Origin: a virus
Length of the DNA stretch: 38,423 nucleotides
Strand: one strand, 5' to 3'
Virus record (IMG/VR): IMGVR_UViG_3300027826_000013
Coordinates: 1-38,423 of that record
The notes beneath the pieces are model-generated. The model saw only the letters and a list, made by a program, of their open reading frames with translations, ran no database searches and was not told the origin of the DNA. The position numbers and the translations under genes are program-made. Positions 7,805 to 16,951 of the stretch are shown here, piece after piece (the first letter of the stretch is position 1; every line of letters starts with the position of its first letter).

Positions 7805-8815
7805 ATGCCTTACCAATCAGGAAGCGCGACGGGTCCGGTCGACCTGCTCCAGCAACTCGCGACGTGGCTGAATTCTGTCGGCTGGACGCAAGACCGCAGC
7901 GCCACTGAAGGCTCCGGGTGGACCTACTCCGGTCATCTCGGCGGGAACTACGTCCACCTGCGCGCCACGGTGAACGAGACCGGACCGTGGCAGTCATCGG
8001 TTGGCAGCTCGAATTACGGACTCCACATGTACATGGGCACGGGGTTCAGTTCCGGCAACGTGTGGAACGCGCAGACGACCGGAGCGCCCATCGCAAACGG
8101 ATTTTCGAATCCCATCGGCGTGGGAGTGCTTCTCTCCGCTGGACCGTTTTCGAACTACTACTTTTTCTCGGACTCGACCGGCGACAACATCGTGGTGGTG
8201 GTCGAAAAAACTCCGGGACTCTACGTCCACTTGTGTTGGGGAACTTCGCTCATCAAGTCCGGGACGTTCACCGGAGGTCCCTATTTCACGGGCAGCGCCT
8301 CGGGCTACTACGCTTCTTATCCCTCTGCCGGTGCGAACATTCCGGGATTCACTTCGAGTTCCGACTGTCCATTTGCGGCGGGTGACCAAATCGGCGGCGG
8401 ATGCGGTTTCGTTCGCGCCGACGTCGACTCGTGGACGGGGAAATGGATTTCGATCTGGCAAGATCCGTCAGGAGCGAATCAGGGCGACACGGGACGGCGC
8501 GGCGATCCGATGACGCCGACGTCAAACATCTTTGCCAATCCCACCAGTTTTCCGCACTACAAAGGGCTGGCTGGCAACCAGAGTTACGACTTCCACAATC
8601 TTCAGACGAGCGTGCTCGACGGGCGCGCGAATCTTTTGCCGCTCTACCTCTGGGCGCTCCGGGACGGCACCACCAGCGGGTACTCTCTGCTCGGGCGTCC
8701 GCCGTTCATTTTCTTTTCGAACGCCGTCGGCAACGGGTTCACCGCTGCGAGCGAGTACACCATTGGCGGAACGACCTACAAACTTTTCCCGAACTTCGCG
8801 GTGGTGAAGCAATAG
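7805..8815 (+). CDS. Tail-tip structural protein B, paralogue of the preceding gene
   Basis: A 336-residue protein starting at ATG 7805, with AAGGAGAAGCG immediately before it. It is rich in Gly, Ser, Tyr, Trp and shares start and end motifs with the 6611 gene product (SGSATGPVDLLQQLATWL at the N-terminus; GTTYKLFPNFAVVKQ at the C-terminus). It lacks the inserted beta domain. Such proteins are common in phage tail regions near the baseplate genes and often carry no named domain. It abuts the next ATG with no spacer. Confidence 0.78.
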   Translation: MPYQSGSATGPVDLLQQLATWLNSVGWTQDRSATEGSGWTYSGHLGGNYVHLRATVNETGPWQSSVGSSNYGLHMYMGTGFSSGNVWNAQTTGAPIANGFSNPIGVGVLLSAGPFSNYYFFSDSTGDNIVVVVEKTPGLYVHLCWGTSLIKSGTFTGGPYFTGSASGYYASYPSAGANIPGFTSSSDCPFAAGDQIGGGCGFVRADVDSWTGKWISIWQDPSGANQGDTGRRGDPMTPTSNIFANPTSFPHYKGLAGNQSYDFHNLQTSVLDGRANLLPLYLWALRDGTTSGYSLLGRPPFIFFSNAVGNGFTAASEYTIGGTTYKLFPNFAVVKQ

Positions 8816-10546
8816 ATGCCGACAGACTTCCCCGGCGTGCGGTGGAGCATCGGGTCCGACGATTACGTCGAACACGTCAACGCGACGGTGAGGTCCGCGA
8901 CCTCGCCGTGGCTTCCATTGCAATCCGCCAAACAAGGCGGGTTCGACTCCGAGTTCGGTTCTCAGAACGCTCCGGTTCAGCCGGCTGTGAGCATTTCGCA
9001 CCGGGACGTTTCAGGCATCGTCCGCGACTTTTTCGGCAGTGAACTCTTTGAAAAAATCATCGTCATTCCGCGCGTGAAGGCGCTCGGTTTCGTTCTCTCG
9101 GCGACGCAGTTCAGCGTCGAAGTCTGGAACACTTTCCACGGCACGCAGCAGACACTCACGGCGATCAACATCACCGGCACCGGCGGACTCGTGCTGACCG
9201 ATCCATTCGGAGAGCCTCTGGTCTACTCGGCGATGGATTCGCGAATTTATCAGGCGACCGTCCCATCGGCAGGCGCAGCTCAGATCAACCAGACCGTCGC
9301 ATTTGTTTTCGTCTCCGGCGTCCTCGGCGCTGATCTCCTGATCACGGGGTCGCGGATCACACTCTTTTCGGTCGCTCCGCAGTGGAGCGAAGGGATGGAG
9401 GAGACGTTCGAATTCCTCACGGACGTGCTCGTGGCTTACTCCGATGCCGAGCAGCGCCGCGCCTTGCGCCAGAAACCGCGCCGCGCTATCTCGTTCCGCG
9501 CCTTGACGCTCAACGCGCGCGATGCCGCGGGAATGGAGTCTCTCGTCTGGGGATGGCAAAACCAGCCTTATGGCGTCCCGTTCTGGCCGGACGCGCAGCC
9601 TCTCGGCTCTGACGTGCCCATCGGCTCTTTCACGATCCCGGTGGACACGACCAATCGGCTTTTTGCGGCTGGTGGTCTGGTGGTGATCTGGAAAGATGAG
9701 TTCACCTACGAGGCGCTGGACATCCAATCGCTGACCGACAGCGCCATCACCGTAAGCTCGCCGACGCAGCTCGCATGGAAGGGCGGTCCCGGCGTGCGGG
9801 TCGCTCCGGTGTTTCTCTGCAGAATCCCGGATTCGCAGGATATTTCGAGGTTTAGCAGCGAAATCGATCAGGCCGACCTGTCCTTCATCCCCGAGGCCGC
9901 GCAGCCGTCACCGGCTCCCGCGATCTCACCCACTCAGTACAAGGGCTTCGACGTTCTCGAAATCTTTCCCAATTGGGCCGATGCGCCGCTCCGCCGCACC
10001 TACAAGCGGTCGCTCGTGACGGCAGATCCCAAAATCGGACCGATTGAAGTCATCGACAAGGGCGGCAGCGCGGTGGTGCAGCACGAGTTCCCCTGGTGGC
10101 TCGACGGGCATGCGAACATCACCGCCTTCCGCGCGTTCATGCTCCGGCGTTTCGGGCGCTTCAGCGCTTTCTGGTGTCCGACGTTCGATCAGGACCTCGT
10201 GCTCGCGAACGACGTGCTGTCGACCGATTCCGGCATCAGGATCAAGAACGAGTTTTACACTCGGTTCTTTTTTCCGAGTCCCTCACGGCGCTACATCGCC
10301 TTCATCCCCATCGACGGCTCCGGGAACGTCTACCGGCAGATCACCGCCGCGCACGACAACGGCGATGGCACAGAAAACCTGACGCTCGACGCGCTACCGG
10401 GGAAGAACTTCCCGGCGGCGTCGACGATGATTTCTTTCCTCACGTTTGGCCGGCTCGCCGAGGACAAGGTTTCGATCAAGTGGGATCACTCTGATCACGC
10501 TGAGTCGCTGGTCGCAATTCAGGAACTTCCGAGGGAACTGCCATGA
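8816..10546 (+). CDS. Tail-tip structural protein C (distal tail / hub-associated)
   Basis: A 576-residue protein beginning at ATG 8816 directly after the previous TAG. The sequence is globular and beta-rich, with a charged region DAEQRRALRQKPRRAISFR near residue 220 and aromatic-rich segments (EFPWWLDGHANITAFRAFML, RFFFPSPSRRYIAFI). The repeated theme in which an input profile of a beta domain is followed by a pattern R(A/R)FML(R/x)RFGRF suggests duplicated halves like those of some phage tail hubs. It precedes the BR0599/DUF2163-like hub gene and overlaps its ATG by 4 bases. Function inferred from position only. Confidence 0.72.
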   Translation: MPTDFPGVRWSIGSDDYVEHVNATVRSATSPWLPLQSAKQGGFDSEFGSQNAPVQPAVSISHRDVSGIVRDFFGSELFEKIIVIPRVKALGFVLSATQFSVEVWNTFHGTQQTLTAINITGTGGLVLTDPFGEPLVYSAMDSRIYQATVPSAGAAQINQTVAFVFVSGVLGADLLITGSRITLFSVAPQWSEGMEETFEFLTDVLVAYSDAEQRRALRQKPRRAISFRALTLNARDAAGMESLVWGWQNQPYGVPFWPDAQPLGSDVPIGSFTIPVDTTNRLFAAGGLVVIWKDEFTYEALDIQSLTDSAITVSSPTQLAWKGGPGVRVAPVFLCRIPDSQDISRFSSEIDQADLSFIPEAAQPSPAPAISPTQYKGFDVLEIFPNWADAPLRRTYKRSLVTADPKIGPIEVIDKGGSAVVQHEFPWWLDGHANITAFRAFMLRRFGRFSAFWCPTFDQDLVLANDVLSTDSGIRIKNEFYTRFFFPSPSRRYIAFIPIDGSGNVYRQITAAHDNGDGTENLTLDALPGKNFPAASTMISFLTFGRLAEDKVSIKWDHSDHAESLVAIQELPRELP

Positions 10547-11340
10547 GTTTTGATTCCGTCGAAAAATCCGGCGCGACCGCACAGCCATACGAGCTCTATC
10601 TCTTCCAGACGACCGGGCTGAATTTTGCTTTGACCAACTCTCCCGATCCGATCACCCATCTCGCGCAGGTCTACGCGCCCACCACCATCACGCGGACGGA
10701 ATGCGAAATTTCGAACGAAGTCGTTTCGGGCCAGATCAAAATATACATTCCGAACGACCACCCGCTCGCCGAGCTCCTCATCCCGTACCTGCCGAGCGCG
10801 CCCATCGCCGTGACGATTTTCGGCGGACACTTCAACGACGGCGAGGTCGCGGTTCTTTTCACCGGGGAAGTCGCATCCGCGCGCTTCACGGACGAGTGCG
10901 AACTCACCTGCAATTCGGCGCAGTACCTGCTCCAGCGCAAAATCCCGCAGCAGCTCTACCAGTCACCGTGCTCGCACATTTTTGGCGATCCGGGATGCGG
11001 CGCTGATCTCGGGCAGCACACCTACGCGGGAACGATCAGCGCGATTGATTCCACGGGGACGATCCTCACCATCCCGGCTTTCTCTTCTCTCCCCGATCCG
11101 CTGACGGGCGGCTATTTGAAGCACGGCAACGATTACCGCATGATCGTCGCGCAGTCCGGCTCGACGGTGACGCTGATCTCCGCAATCAGCGGTCTCGGCG
11201 TGGGCGCTGCAGTGTCCGGCATCGCCGGATGCAATCTCGACTTTTCCGCCTGCCAGCACTACGGCAGGCAAAGCAGTTTTTTGGGGTTCGATCTGATTCC
11301 GACGATCAACCCATTCGATGGGAGCGCGTCGATTATCTGA
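10543..11340 (+). CDS. Tail hub protein, DUF2163/BR0599-like, probable Fe-S binding
   Basis: A 265-residue protein. The N-terminal two thirds is beta-rich (ITRTECEISNEVVSGQIKIY). The C-terminal part carries cysteines C143, C152, C230 and C237 in the patterns SPCSHIFGDPGCGAD and GCNLDFSAC, followed by FLGFDLIPTINPF, a motif shared by phage BR0599-type proteins and the gene-transfer-agent hub. Related lambda gpL and the GTA hub bind an iron-sulfur cluster through four cysteines. The spacing here (9 and 7) fits that type. It would sit at the tail tip around the tape measure end. Stop TGA at 11338-11340 is in frame with the next gene. Confidence 0.78.
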   Translation: MSFDSVEKSGATAQPYELYLFQTTGLNFALTNSPDPITHLAQVYAPTTITRTECEISNEVVSGQIKIYIPNDHPLAELLIPYLPSAPIAVTIFGGHFNDGEVAVLFTGEVASARFTDECELTCNSAQYLLQRKIPQQLYQSPCSHIFGDPGCGADLGQHTYAGTISAIDSTGTILTIPAFSSLPDPLTGGYLKHGNDYRMIVAQSGSTVTLISAISGLGVGAAVSGIAGCNLDFSACQHYGRQSSFLGFDLIPTINPFDGSASII

Positions 11341-11406
11341 CGAGCTCCAGAGGGCGGTGCGATCTTCTTCTGGCTACTGTTACTACTTTTCGTCGCGACA
11401 ACCGTA

Positions 11407-14217
11407 GTGGGCGCGCTGCTCGCTCCTCATCCGCAGGGGCCGCAGCCGTCGGCGCTCGGGGACTTCTCCGTCCCGACCGCGGAAGAAGGGCGCGCGATCC
11501 CGGTGGTGTTCGGGACGTGCATGATCAAAGGCGGAAACACGGTCTGGTGGGGCGACCTCAAATCGAAAGCCATCAAGGTGGGCGGCGGAATTCTTTCGTT
11601 CGGGCGCACGCAGACCATCGGTTTTAAGTACTACCTCGGACTACAGTTCATGCTCTGCCACGGTCCGGTAGACGCGCTCGTGGAGATTCAGGCTGACGGG
11701 AAAACCGTTCCCGGCACGCAGAGCGTGGTGGACAACGGAAACGGGTCAGAGAACTACATCGACTTCGAGGCGACCGGCGACAAACTTTTCGGCGGCACGG
11801 GTCCGGGCGGCGGCGGCGGAATGTCCGGGACGATCCGGTTCTACCGCGGTTTGCAGACGCAGCAGCCGGACGATTATCTCGGCGCGAAGCAGGGCCGGGT
11901 CACGACCGACCAATCCGGCATCGGCTACACGTTCCACGGCGTGGGCAATGGTGGAATCACTTCGCTCTCCGCCGGGAGCTCCTCGCTCGAGGAGACGTTC
12001 ACGATCACATTCAACTCTATCGACGGGAACGTCTCGCACTCGACTTTCGGAAAGGCAAAGTGGGACATCGTGGGTTCCGTCTCCGGCGCGCTCTCGAACA
12101 GCGTCGCGAACGCGGAAGGCTCCCACGCGCTCTGGTCCGATCAGGCTTTTTCGAATTCTCGGATCAACGTCACGATCCACACCGGCTCGACGCAATACGC
12201 CAGTGGCGACTTCTTCACGATCAAGACGCTGCATTCTCAGGTCGCGCCGACCTATCGCGGTCTCTGCTATGCGGTGTTTAAGCAGCTCTACGTGGGGACT
12301 TCGAACTACCTGAAGCCGCCTGCGTTCATCGTTCGCCGCTGCCCGAATCCGCTCGGCGCGAGTTCGGGGTTCAACATCTCGGGCGATGCGAACCCGGTCT
12401 ACTGCATCTACGAAATCCTCACGAACGTCGACTACGGTTTGGGCATCGATCCGTCGCGCATCGACGCGACTTCTTTCTCGACGGCTGCAGCGACGCTCGC
12501 GTCCGAGGCTCTCGGCATTTCGATGATGTTCGACCAGCAGGCGAGTGCCGATCAGCTGATCGGTGAAATCCTCCGCCACTGCGATGGCGTGCTCTACACC
12601 GATCCGCAGACCGGCTTGTGGACGGTCAAGCTCGCCCGCGCCGACTACGATCCCACGACGATCCCGGTGCTGACGGTGGACTCGGTTCTCGGAACGCCGG
12701 ACTTCTCCCGTGGCTCATGGCGTGAAACCACGAACCTCGTGAACATCCGCTACTCGTCGCGCGCTGCGAATTTCGACGACCGCTCCATCCGCGCTTACGA
12801 TCCGGCGAACGTCGCCGTCACCGGCGAGGTCCGTCCGCAGAACATCGACTTCAAAGGTCTCAGCAACGCGACCAGCGCCGCGCTCGTGGCGACACGCGTA
12901 CTCAAGACGCTCACCTACCCTCTGGCGAAGATGAAGATTGTCGCGAATCGCAACGCGTGGCAGTTCCGTCCTGGCGGAGTGTTTCGCTTCACATGGGTTC
13001 CGCTCGGCGTCGTGAATCAGGTGTTTCGGATCACGCGCATCTCCTACGGCGAACTGCTCTCGGGCAAAATCAGCATGGACGTGGTGGAGGACATCTTCGG
13101 GATCAACTCCGTCGCGTTCGTCTCTCCGCCAAGCTCGGGCTGGACGAACCCGGTAGGCGCTCCTCTTGCTAATTCTCACGAGCACGTCGAAGAAGCGCCG
13201 CTGCACTTGCTGATGGTGGAGGGTCTCACTCCGGGAACGTTCGGCGTGGCTGTCGCCTCGCACGCACTTGCGACGGCCGCAAACGACTACCAGGTCTGGC
13301 GCGATGATGGCGCAGGGTTCGCCGACACCGGGTTCCGCTCCGCTTTTTGTCCGGTGGGAGTTCTCGCCGCGGATTACGGACCGGCGGGAGACGCTCTCGA
13401 CACCACCGGCTTTACGCTCACGAGCGCTTCGATTGACCTCGCACTTCTCGAATCCTCGACGGACGCCGAGCGCGAGGCCGGCAAGAACCTCCTGATGCTC
13501 GTGGGTCCGAATGGCTGGTATGAAATCTGCGCGTGGGAAAACATCACCGCGAATTCGGACGGCAGCTACACGGTCTCGAAGATTCTCCGCGGCGTGTTCG
13601 ACACGACGCCTCTGAAGCATTCCGCCGGAGCGCTCGTGTTCTTTTTCTCGGACGGCTCCTCGCTGACAAACAACGTGCCGGTCGCGGACAACTCGACGAT
13701 CAATGCGCGTTTCCTGCCGGAGAATTCTCTGGGCGTGCTTCCCATCTCGAGCGCGGCGACAAACTCCTGCACCACTCGCTCGCGCTACAAACGTCCCTAC
13801 CCACCGGGGAATCTTCGGATGCAGGGGCAGGCTTATGGCGTTCGCTACACGACCATCGTGGGCGATCTGGTGCTCGCCTGGTCGGAGCGCAATTCGAACG
13901 TCGCCGGACTGACTCCGCTGACGCATCAGGATCACACGGACATCACCGCTCCGGGGACGGTGGGGTGGGCTGTCGACGTTTCCATCGGCGGCGTGTCTGC
14001 AGGGGCTGAAGTCTCGGCTCCAACGAAAACCGTCACGATCACCGCGGCGGCTCGCGCGGCGATGTCGGTTGGAGCAGGCGACGATCCTCTTGACGTGGAC
14101 GTGTTCGCGCTCGACTCGGTGAGCACGCTCTACTCGTTCATGCCGCAGCGCGCAACGGTGATCTTCACCGGGTTCGGAATGACTTTTGGCGAATACTTCG
14201 GAGGGATTCAGCAATGA
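11407..14217 (+). CDS. Tail-tip central protein with phage-tail_3-like domain
   Basis: A 936-residue protein from the GTG at 11407, probably longer. Opening residues LGDFSVPTAEEGRAIPVVFG and NTVWWGDLKSKAIK are typical of large tail-tip proteins carrying the putative phage-tail_3 domain. Residues about 178-277 hold a beta domain shared with the 6611 product. The central part matches the fold region with RPQNIDFKGLSNA and QFRPGGVFRFTW. In this family a membrane-like segment (IFFWLLLLLFVATTVVGALL) usually precedes the part that starts at 11407, and it is encoded here at 11362-11421 with GAGGG at 11350-11354, so translation may begin at ATC 11362. Likely forms the tail tip that contacts the host. 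Confidence 0.85.
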   Translation: MGALLAPHPQGPQPSALGDFSVPTAEEGRAIPVVFGTCMIKGGNTVWWGDLKSKAIKVGGGILSFGRTQTIGFKYYLGLQFMLCHGPVDALVEIQADGKTVPGTQSVVDNGNGSENYIDFEATGDKLFGGTGPGGGGGMSGTIRFYRGLQTQQPDDYLGAKQGRVTTDQSGIGYTFHGVGNGGITSLSAGSSSLEETFTITFNSIDGNVSHSTFGKAKWDIVGSVSGALSNSVANAEGSHALWSDQAFSNSRINVTIHTGSTQYASGDFFTIKTLHSQVAPTYRGLCYAVFKQLYVGTSNYLKPPAFIVRRCPNPLGASSGFNISGDANPVYCIYEILTNVDYGLGIDPSRIDATSFSTAAATLASEALGISMMFDQQASADQLIGEILRHCDGVLYTDPQTGLWTVKLARADYDPTTIPVLTVDSVLGTPDFSRGSWRETTNLVNIRYSSRAANFDDRSIRAYDPANVAVTGEVRPQNIDFKGLSNATSAALVATRVLKTLTYPLAKMKIVANRNAWQFRPGGVFRFTWVPLGVVNQVFRITRISYGELLSGKISMDVVEDIFGINSVAFVSPPSSGWTNPVGAPLANSHEHVEEAPLHLLMVEGLTPGTFGVAVASHALATAANDYQVWRDDGAGFADTGFRSAFCPVGVLAADYGPAGDALDTTGFTLTSASIDLALLESSTDAEREAGKNLLMLVGPNGWYEICAWENITANSDGSYTVSKILRGVFDTTPLKHSAGALVFFFSDGSSLTNNVPVADNSTINARFLPENSLGVLPISSAATNSCTTRSRYKRPYPPGNLRMQGQAYGVRYTTIVGDLVLAWSERNSNVAGLTPLTHQDHTDITAPGTVGWAVDVSIGGVSAGAEVSAPTKTVTITAAARAAMSVGAGDDPLDVDVFALDSVSTLYSFMPQRATVIFTGFGMTFGEYFGGIQQ

Positions 14218-15320
14218 GCGTGAGCAACGGACCAAACCTGGGAGTGATGATCAACGCCGTGACGGGCGATTCCTTTCCGACCGATTTCAGAAAACTTCTT
14301 CGCGCCATCGACGTGCTCCTGCAGGTGAGCGTGAAATCGAAAACACTCTCGGCTCCTCCGGGATCACCGGCAAACGGCGACCGCTACATCGTCGCCTCGG
14401 GCGCGACCGGAGCCTGGTCCGGCCATTCGACGCACATCGCTGTCTGGACGACGGACAACCCGGCGTCGCCTTCCGGCGTGTGGGAGTTCTACACGCCGCA
14501 GCAGGGCTGGATGGTCCCGAATCTCGGCGACTCGACCGTCTACGTTTTCCTGTCCGGCGCATGGACCGCGCTTTCCGGCGGAGGTGGAGGCGCTCTTGCG
14601 GCTCTTTCTGACGTCGTGCTTTCTTCGGTCGCAAACGGCGACGTTCTCACATACAACTCCGGCAGCAGCAAATGGGTAAACGCTGCGCCGAGTGGTGGCG
14701 GTGGCAGCGGGAACGTGAATGGAGACACCCATCCCGTTTCTCCGAGCCCGTTCGACGACGAATTTGAAGGCGGCTCACTCTCTGGAATCTGGACGGCGCG
14801 CAACAGTCCGAGCCTCTCGCTCCTCAAAGGCTCCATCGTTTTCACGCAGACCGGCTCGGGATCGGACGCATGGAAGCTGATCACGCAGAGCGTTCCGTCC
14901 GCGCCTTACCAGGTGGGCGCAAAAATCCACACGCTGACCGATGCGGCGAACTACATCAACAGCGCCATCGTTCTGTACGAAACGAGCAGCGGAAAAATCA
15001 TCGAGTTCGGGATGTCCTACAACTCCGGCGTCTGGAGCATCGTCGTTCAGCGCTTCTCGAATTTCAGCACCTACAACAGCACGTCCTTCACTCTCGCTCT
15101 TCCCAATCTTCCCGCTCAGAAGCTCCCGTCGTATTTCGCAATCAACGACGACAACACGAACAGGAACTTCCAGATCAGTCACGACGGCATCGCGTGGCAC
15201 ACCGTTTTTTCCGAAGGCCGCACGGCATACTTCACGCCGGACGCGATGGGAATCGGTTTGGACCAGAGCGCCTCGGGCGTCATCGCGCAGATGTCTTGCG
15301 ATTGGTTCAGGAAACTGTAG
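14214..15320 (+). CDS. Receptor-binding tail protein: DUF2793-like and lectin-like domains
   Basis: A 368-residue protein whose ATG overlaps the previous TGA. Residues about 40-125 (LSAPPGSPANGDRYIVASGA, VWEFYTPQQGWMVPNLGDST) match DUF2793, a domain in phage tail and fibre proteins. A Gly/Ser-rich linker follows. Residues about 180-368 (FDDEFEGGSLSGIWT, KGSIVFTQTGSGSDAWKLIT, FQISHDGIAWHTVF) look like a concanavalin-type beta-sandwich lectin domain. The combination suggests a fibre or tip protein that binds host surface sugars. It is the last structural gene before lysis. Domain names are from memory. Confidence 0.78.
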   Translation: MSVSNGPNLGVMINAVTGDSFPTDFRKLLRAIDVLLQVSVKSKTLSAPPGSPANGDRYIVASGATGAWSGHSTHIAVWTTDNPASPSGVWEFYTPQQGWMVPNLGDSTVYVFLSGAWTALSGGGGGALAALSDVVLSSVANGDVLTYNSGSSKWVNAAPSGGGGSGNVNGDTHPVSPSPFDDEFEGGSLSGIWTARNSPSLSLLKGSIVFTQTGSGSDAWKLITQSVPSAPYQVGAKIHTLTDAANYINSAIVLYETSSGKIIEFGMSYNSGVWSIVVQRFSNFSTYNSTSFTLALPNLPAQKLPSYFAINDDNTNRNFQISHDGIAWHTVFSEGRTAYFTPDAMGIGLDQSASGVIAQMSCDWFRKL

Positions 15321-15328
15321 GTGTTCGG

Positions 15329-15634
15329 ATGCCACGGGGGGCCAAAGTGAACGGACGGATCAATCACGACGACACGCCGGAGGGTCGCATCGCCGCCGTC
15401 TGCAAATCTCTGATGCTGCAGATGGAGAATCGCCACAACAAGACCGGCGTCGGTCCGTCCGTTCCCGACTACGCCGATCTGCGGGACGTGCTGAAGCCGT
15501 TCGTCGAACGCGAACTCCTCAACGCTCGGATCGACGAGGCGCGGAAGAACTCCGGCGTCATCCTCACCGCGCGCGTGAAGGAGCTCGCGGCGCAGCTGCA
15601 GGCTATCAAATTCCCGGATGAGTTCGACCTATGA
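15329..15634 (+). CDS. Hypothetical protein before the lysis genes
   Basis: A 101-residue, mostly helical protein (FVERELLNARIDEARKNSGV, ARVKELAAQLQAIKF). ATG 15329 follows AGGTG at 15319-15323; a GTG at 15347 with a G run upstream is an alternative start. It overlaps the next ATG by 4 bases. No family recognised. Charged helices may mean a small cytoplasmic accessory protein. It sits between the receptor-binding candidate and a single-span membrane protein. Confidence 0.65.
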   Translation: MPRGAKVNGRINHDDTPEGRIAAVCKSLMLQMENRHNKTGVGPSVPDYADLRDVLKPFVERELLNARIDEARKNSGVILTARVKELAAQLQAIKFPDEFDL

Positions 15635-15861
15635 CTCCCGATCTCTACCATCTGATCTCGCTTGCGTTCGGAGCCGGCGGAGCGTGGTTTCTCATCAAGC
15701 AATCGCGTAAAGACGTGAACGGTCTCGGCAGCAAGGTCAACCACGAGGTGAAACAGAACGCGAGGCGCCATCACAACACCGCGCTCGCGCTCATGCTGGT
15801 GGCGCAGTCGGATGAGCAGCGCGCTCGCGTCGCGGAACTTTTGAAGGAGCCAGGAGAATGA
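15631..15861 (+). CDS. Small single-span membrane protein, holin-like candidate
   Basis: A 76-residue protein with one N-terminal membrane segment (LYHLISLAFGAGGAWFLIK), then a charged helical tail (KDVNGLGSKVNHEVKQNARR). It overlaps the previous stop by 4 bases and the endolysin start by 4 bases. One span plus a cytoplasmic tail is compatible with a pinholin, an antiholin or a membrane tether. The coupling to the endolysin start supports a lysis role. Confidence 0.6.
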   Translation: MTPDLYHLISLAFGAGGAWFLIKQSRKDVNGLGSKVNHEVKQNARRHHNTALALMLVAQSDEQRARVAELLKEPGE

Positions 15862-16430
15862 ACTTCCCACTTCCAGTCGAACTGATCTCGGCGATTTTGG
15901 GACCGTATGGTCCGCCAGAAAACGTCTCGGCGAATTGGCCACTCGTGGAGGCCGCGCTCGACAAATGGGGCGTCTACACGTCTCCGTACTGTGGTGTCGC
16001 CGCCATCGCGACCATCGCCGTGGAGTCCGGGAACTTTTCGCCGGTGAAGGAACGCGGCGGTCCGACGTACCTCACGAATCTGTACGAAAACAGGAAAGAC
16101 CTCGGCAACACCGAACCGGGCGACGGAGCGAAGTTCAGAGGTCGCGGTTTCATCCAGATCACCGGGCGGTGGGACTACGAACATTTTGGCAGCGAGCTCG
16201 GCGTCGACCTGGTGGGGAATCCCGACCTCGCGCTCGGGCCGGACGTCTCCGCCGACATCCTCGCGCTCTACTTCAAGGAGCGCCACATTCCGTTCTACGC
16301 GGACCAACAGAATTGGGAGATGGTGCGACGCAGGGTGAATGGCGGTCTGACCGGCATGCCGCGGTTTATGGACGCAGTCACAAAGCTCGTTTCGGCTCTC
16401 AAAAATCCGCCGCCTCTGGCGGCAAATTAG
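15858..16430 (+). CDS. Endolysin, GH19 chitinase-like muramidase
   Basis: A 190-residue GH19 family enzyme that cleaves the glycan strands of peptidoglycan at lysis. Residues AVESGNFSPVKERGGPTYL (about 54-72) hold the two acidic candidates E56 and E65. The block GAKFRGRGFIQITGRWDYE (about 90-108) and YENRKDLGN are the usual phage GH19 motifs, and RRRVNGGLTGM closes the domain. There is no signal peptide, so it needs a holin. The start overlaps the upstream membrane protein stop. Whole-domain length fits phage GH19 lysozymes. Confidence 0.9.
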   Translation: MNFPLPVELISAILGPYGPPENVSANWPLVEAALDKWGVYTSPYCGVAAIATIAVESGNFSPVKERGGPTYLTNLYENRKDLGNTEPGDGAKFRGRGFIQITGRWDYEHFGSELGVDLVGNPDLALGPDVSADILALYFKERHIPFYADQQNWEMVRRRVNGGLTGMPRFMDAVTKLVSALKNPPPLAAN

Positions 16431-16438
16431 GAGGAAGC

Positions 16439-16693
16439 ATGAACATCAAAACGACCGAGGCCAGCCTCGCGAAGTACCACGTCCTTCATCTCGCAGTGGG
16501 TTTTTCTTTCGCTCTCATCCTGCTCCTGGTGCCGAAAATCATCGGAGTGGTGATCTGCACGATCCTGCTCGCGCTGGCGCTACCGGCGGCGACGCTCCCC
16601 GAGTTCGTCGACAAGAAATACCTCGGTGGGATTCTGATCGTGGCCGGGGCGCTCGTCGCCTACGCTTTGATCTACGGGCTGCACAAACTCTGA
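16439..16693 (+). CDS. Multi-span membrane protein, holin candidate
   Basis: An 84-residue protein with GAGGAAG (16431-16437) just before ATG 16439. It carries two to three hydrophobic segments: VLHLAVGFSFALILLLVP, IIGVVICTILLALALPAA, and a last one ending LVAYALIYGL. A charged PEFVDKKY turn separates the last two. Three spans with a short charged tail fit a class I holin that makes pores for the endolysin. It follows the endolysin gene directly. Confidence 0.62.
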   Translation: MNIKTTEASLAKYHVLHLAVGFSFALILLLVPKIIGVVICTILLALALPAATLPEFVDKKYLGGILIVAGALVAYALIYGLHKL

Positions 16694-16702
16694 GGTGACG
16701 CG

Positions 16703-16951
16703 ATGATGGCTTGGCTCCGCAAATTGGCCGATCACGTCCTCGAGCTCACGCGCGGAAGGACGACGGCGTTTTTCCTGATGTTTTTTTTCGCCGGTCACGT
16801 CATGGCGTTTCTCGGGAAGATGAACACCGACTACATCGCTTTTGTCGGAGTGCTCGGCGGGTTGGTCCTCGGGCACTCCGTTCAGGAGAATAAATTCGGC
16901 AAGGCCGGACCGCCGTTGACGTCCGCTCCGCCGCCAGATGGAGGCACCTGA
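16703..16951 (+). CDS. Small two-span membrane protein of the lysis cassette
   Basis: An 82-residue protein with hydrophobic segments TTAFFLMFFFAGHVMAFLG and YIAFVGVLGGLVLGHS, then a Pro/Gly-rich tail. Two ATG codons are adjacent at 16703 and 16706. Two spans could make a class II holin or an antiholin partner of the preceding gene. Its stop overlaps the next ATG by one base. The two successive membrane proteins may act together. Which one is the holin cannot be told from sequence. Confidence 0.6.
   Translation: MMAWLRKLADHVLELTRGRTTAFFLMFFFAGHVMAFLGKMNTDYIAFVGVLGGLVLGHSVQENKFGKAGPPLTSAPPPDGGT

Noticed and set aside
12715-14235. Minus-strand ORF of 506 codons
   Set aside because: Opposite to the tail-tip gene; shadow of codon bias, no ribosome site or domain.
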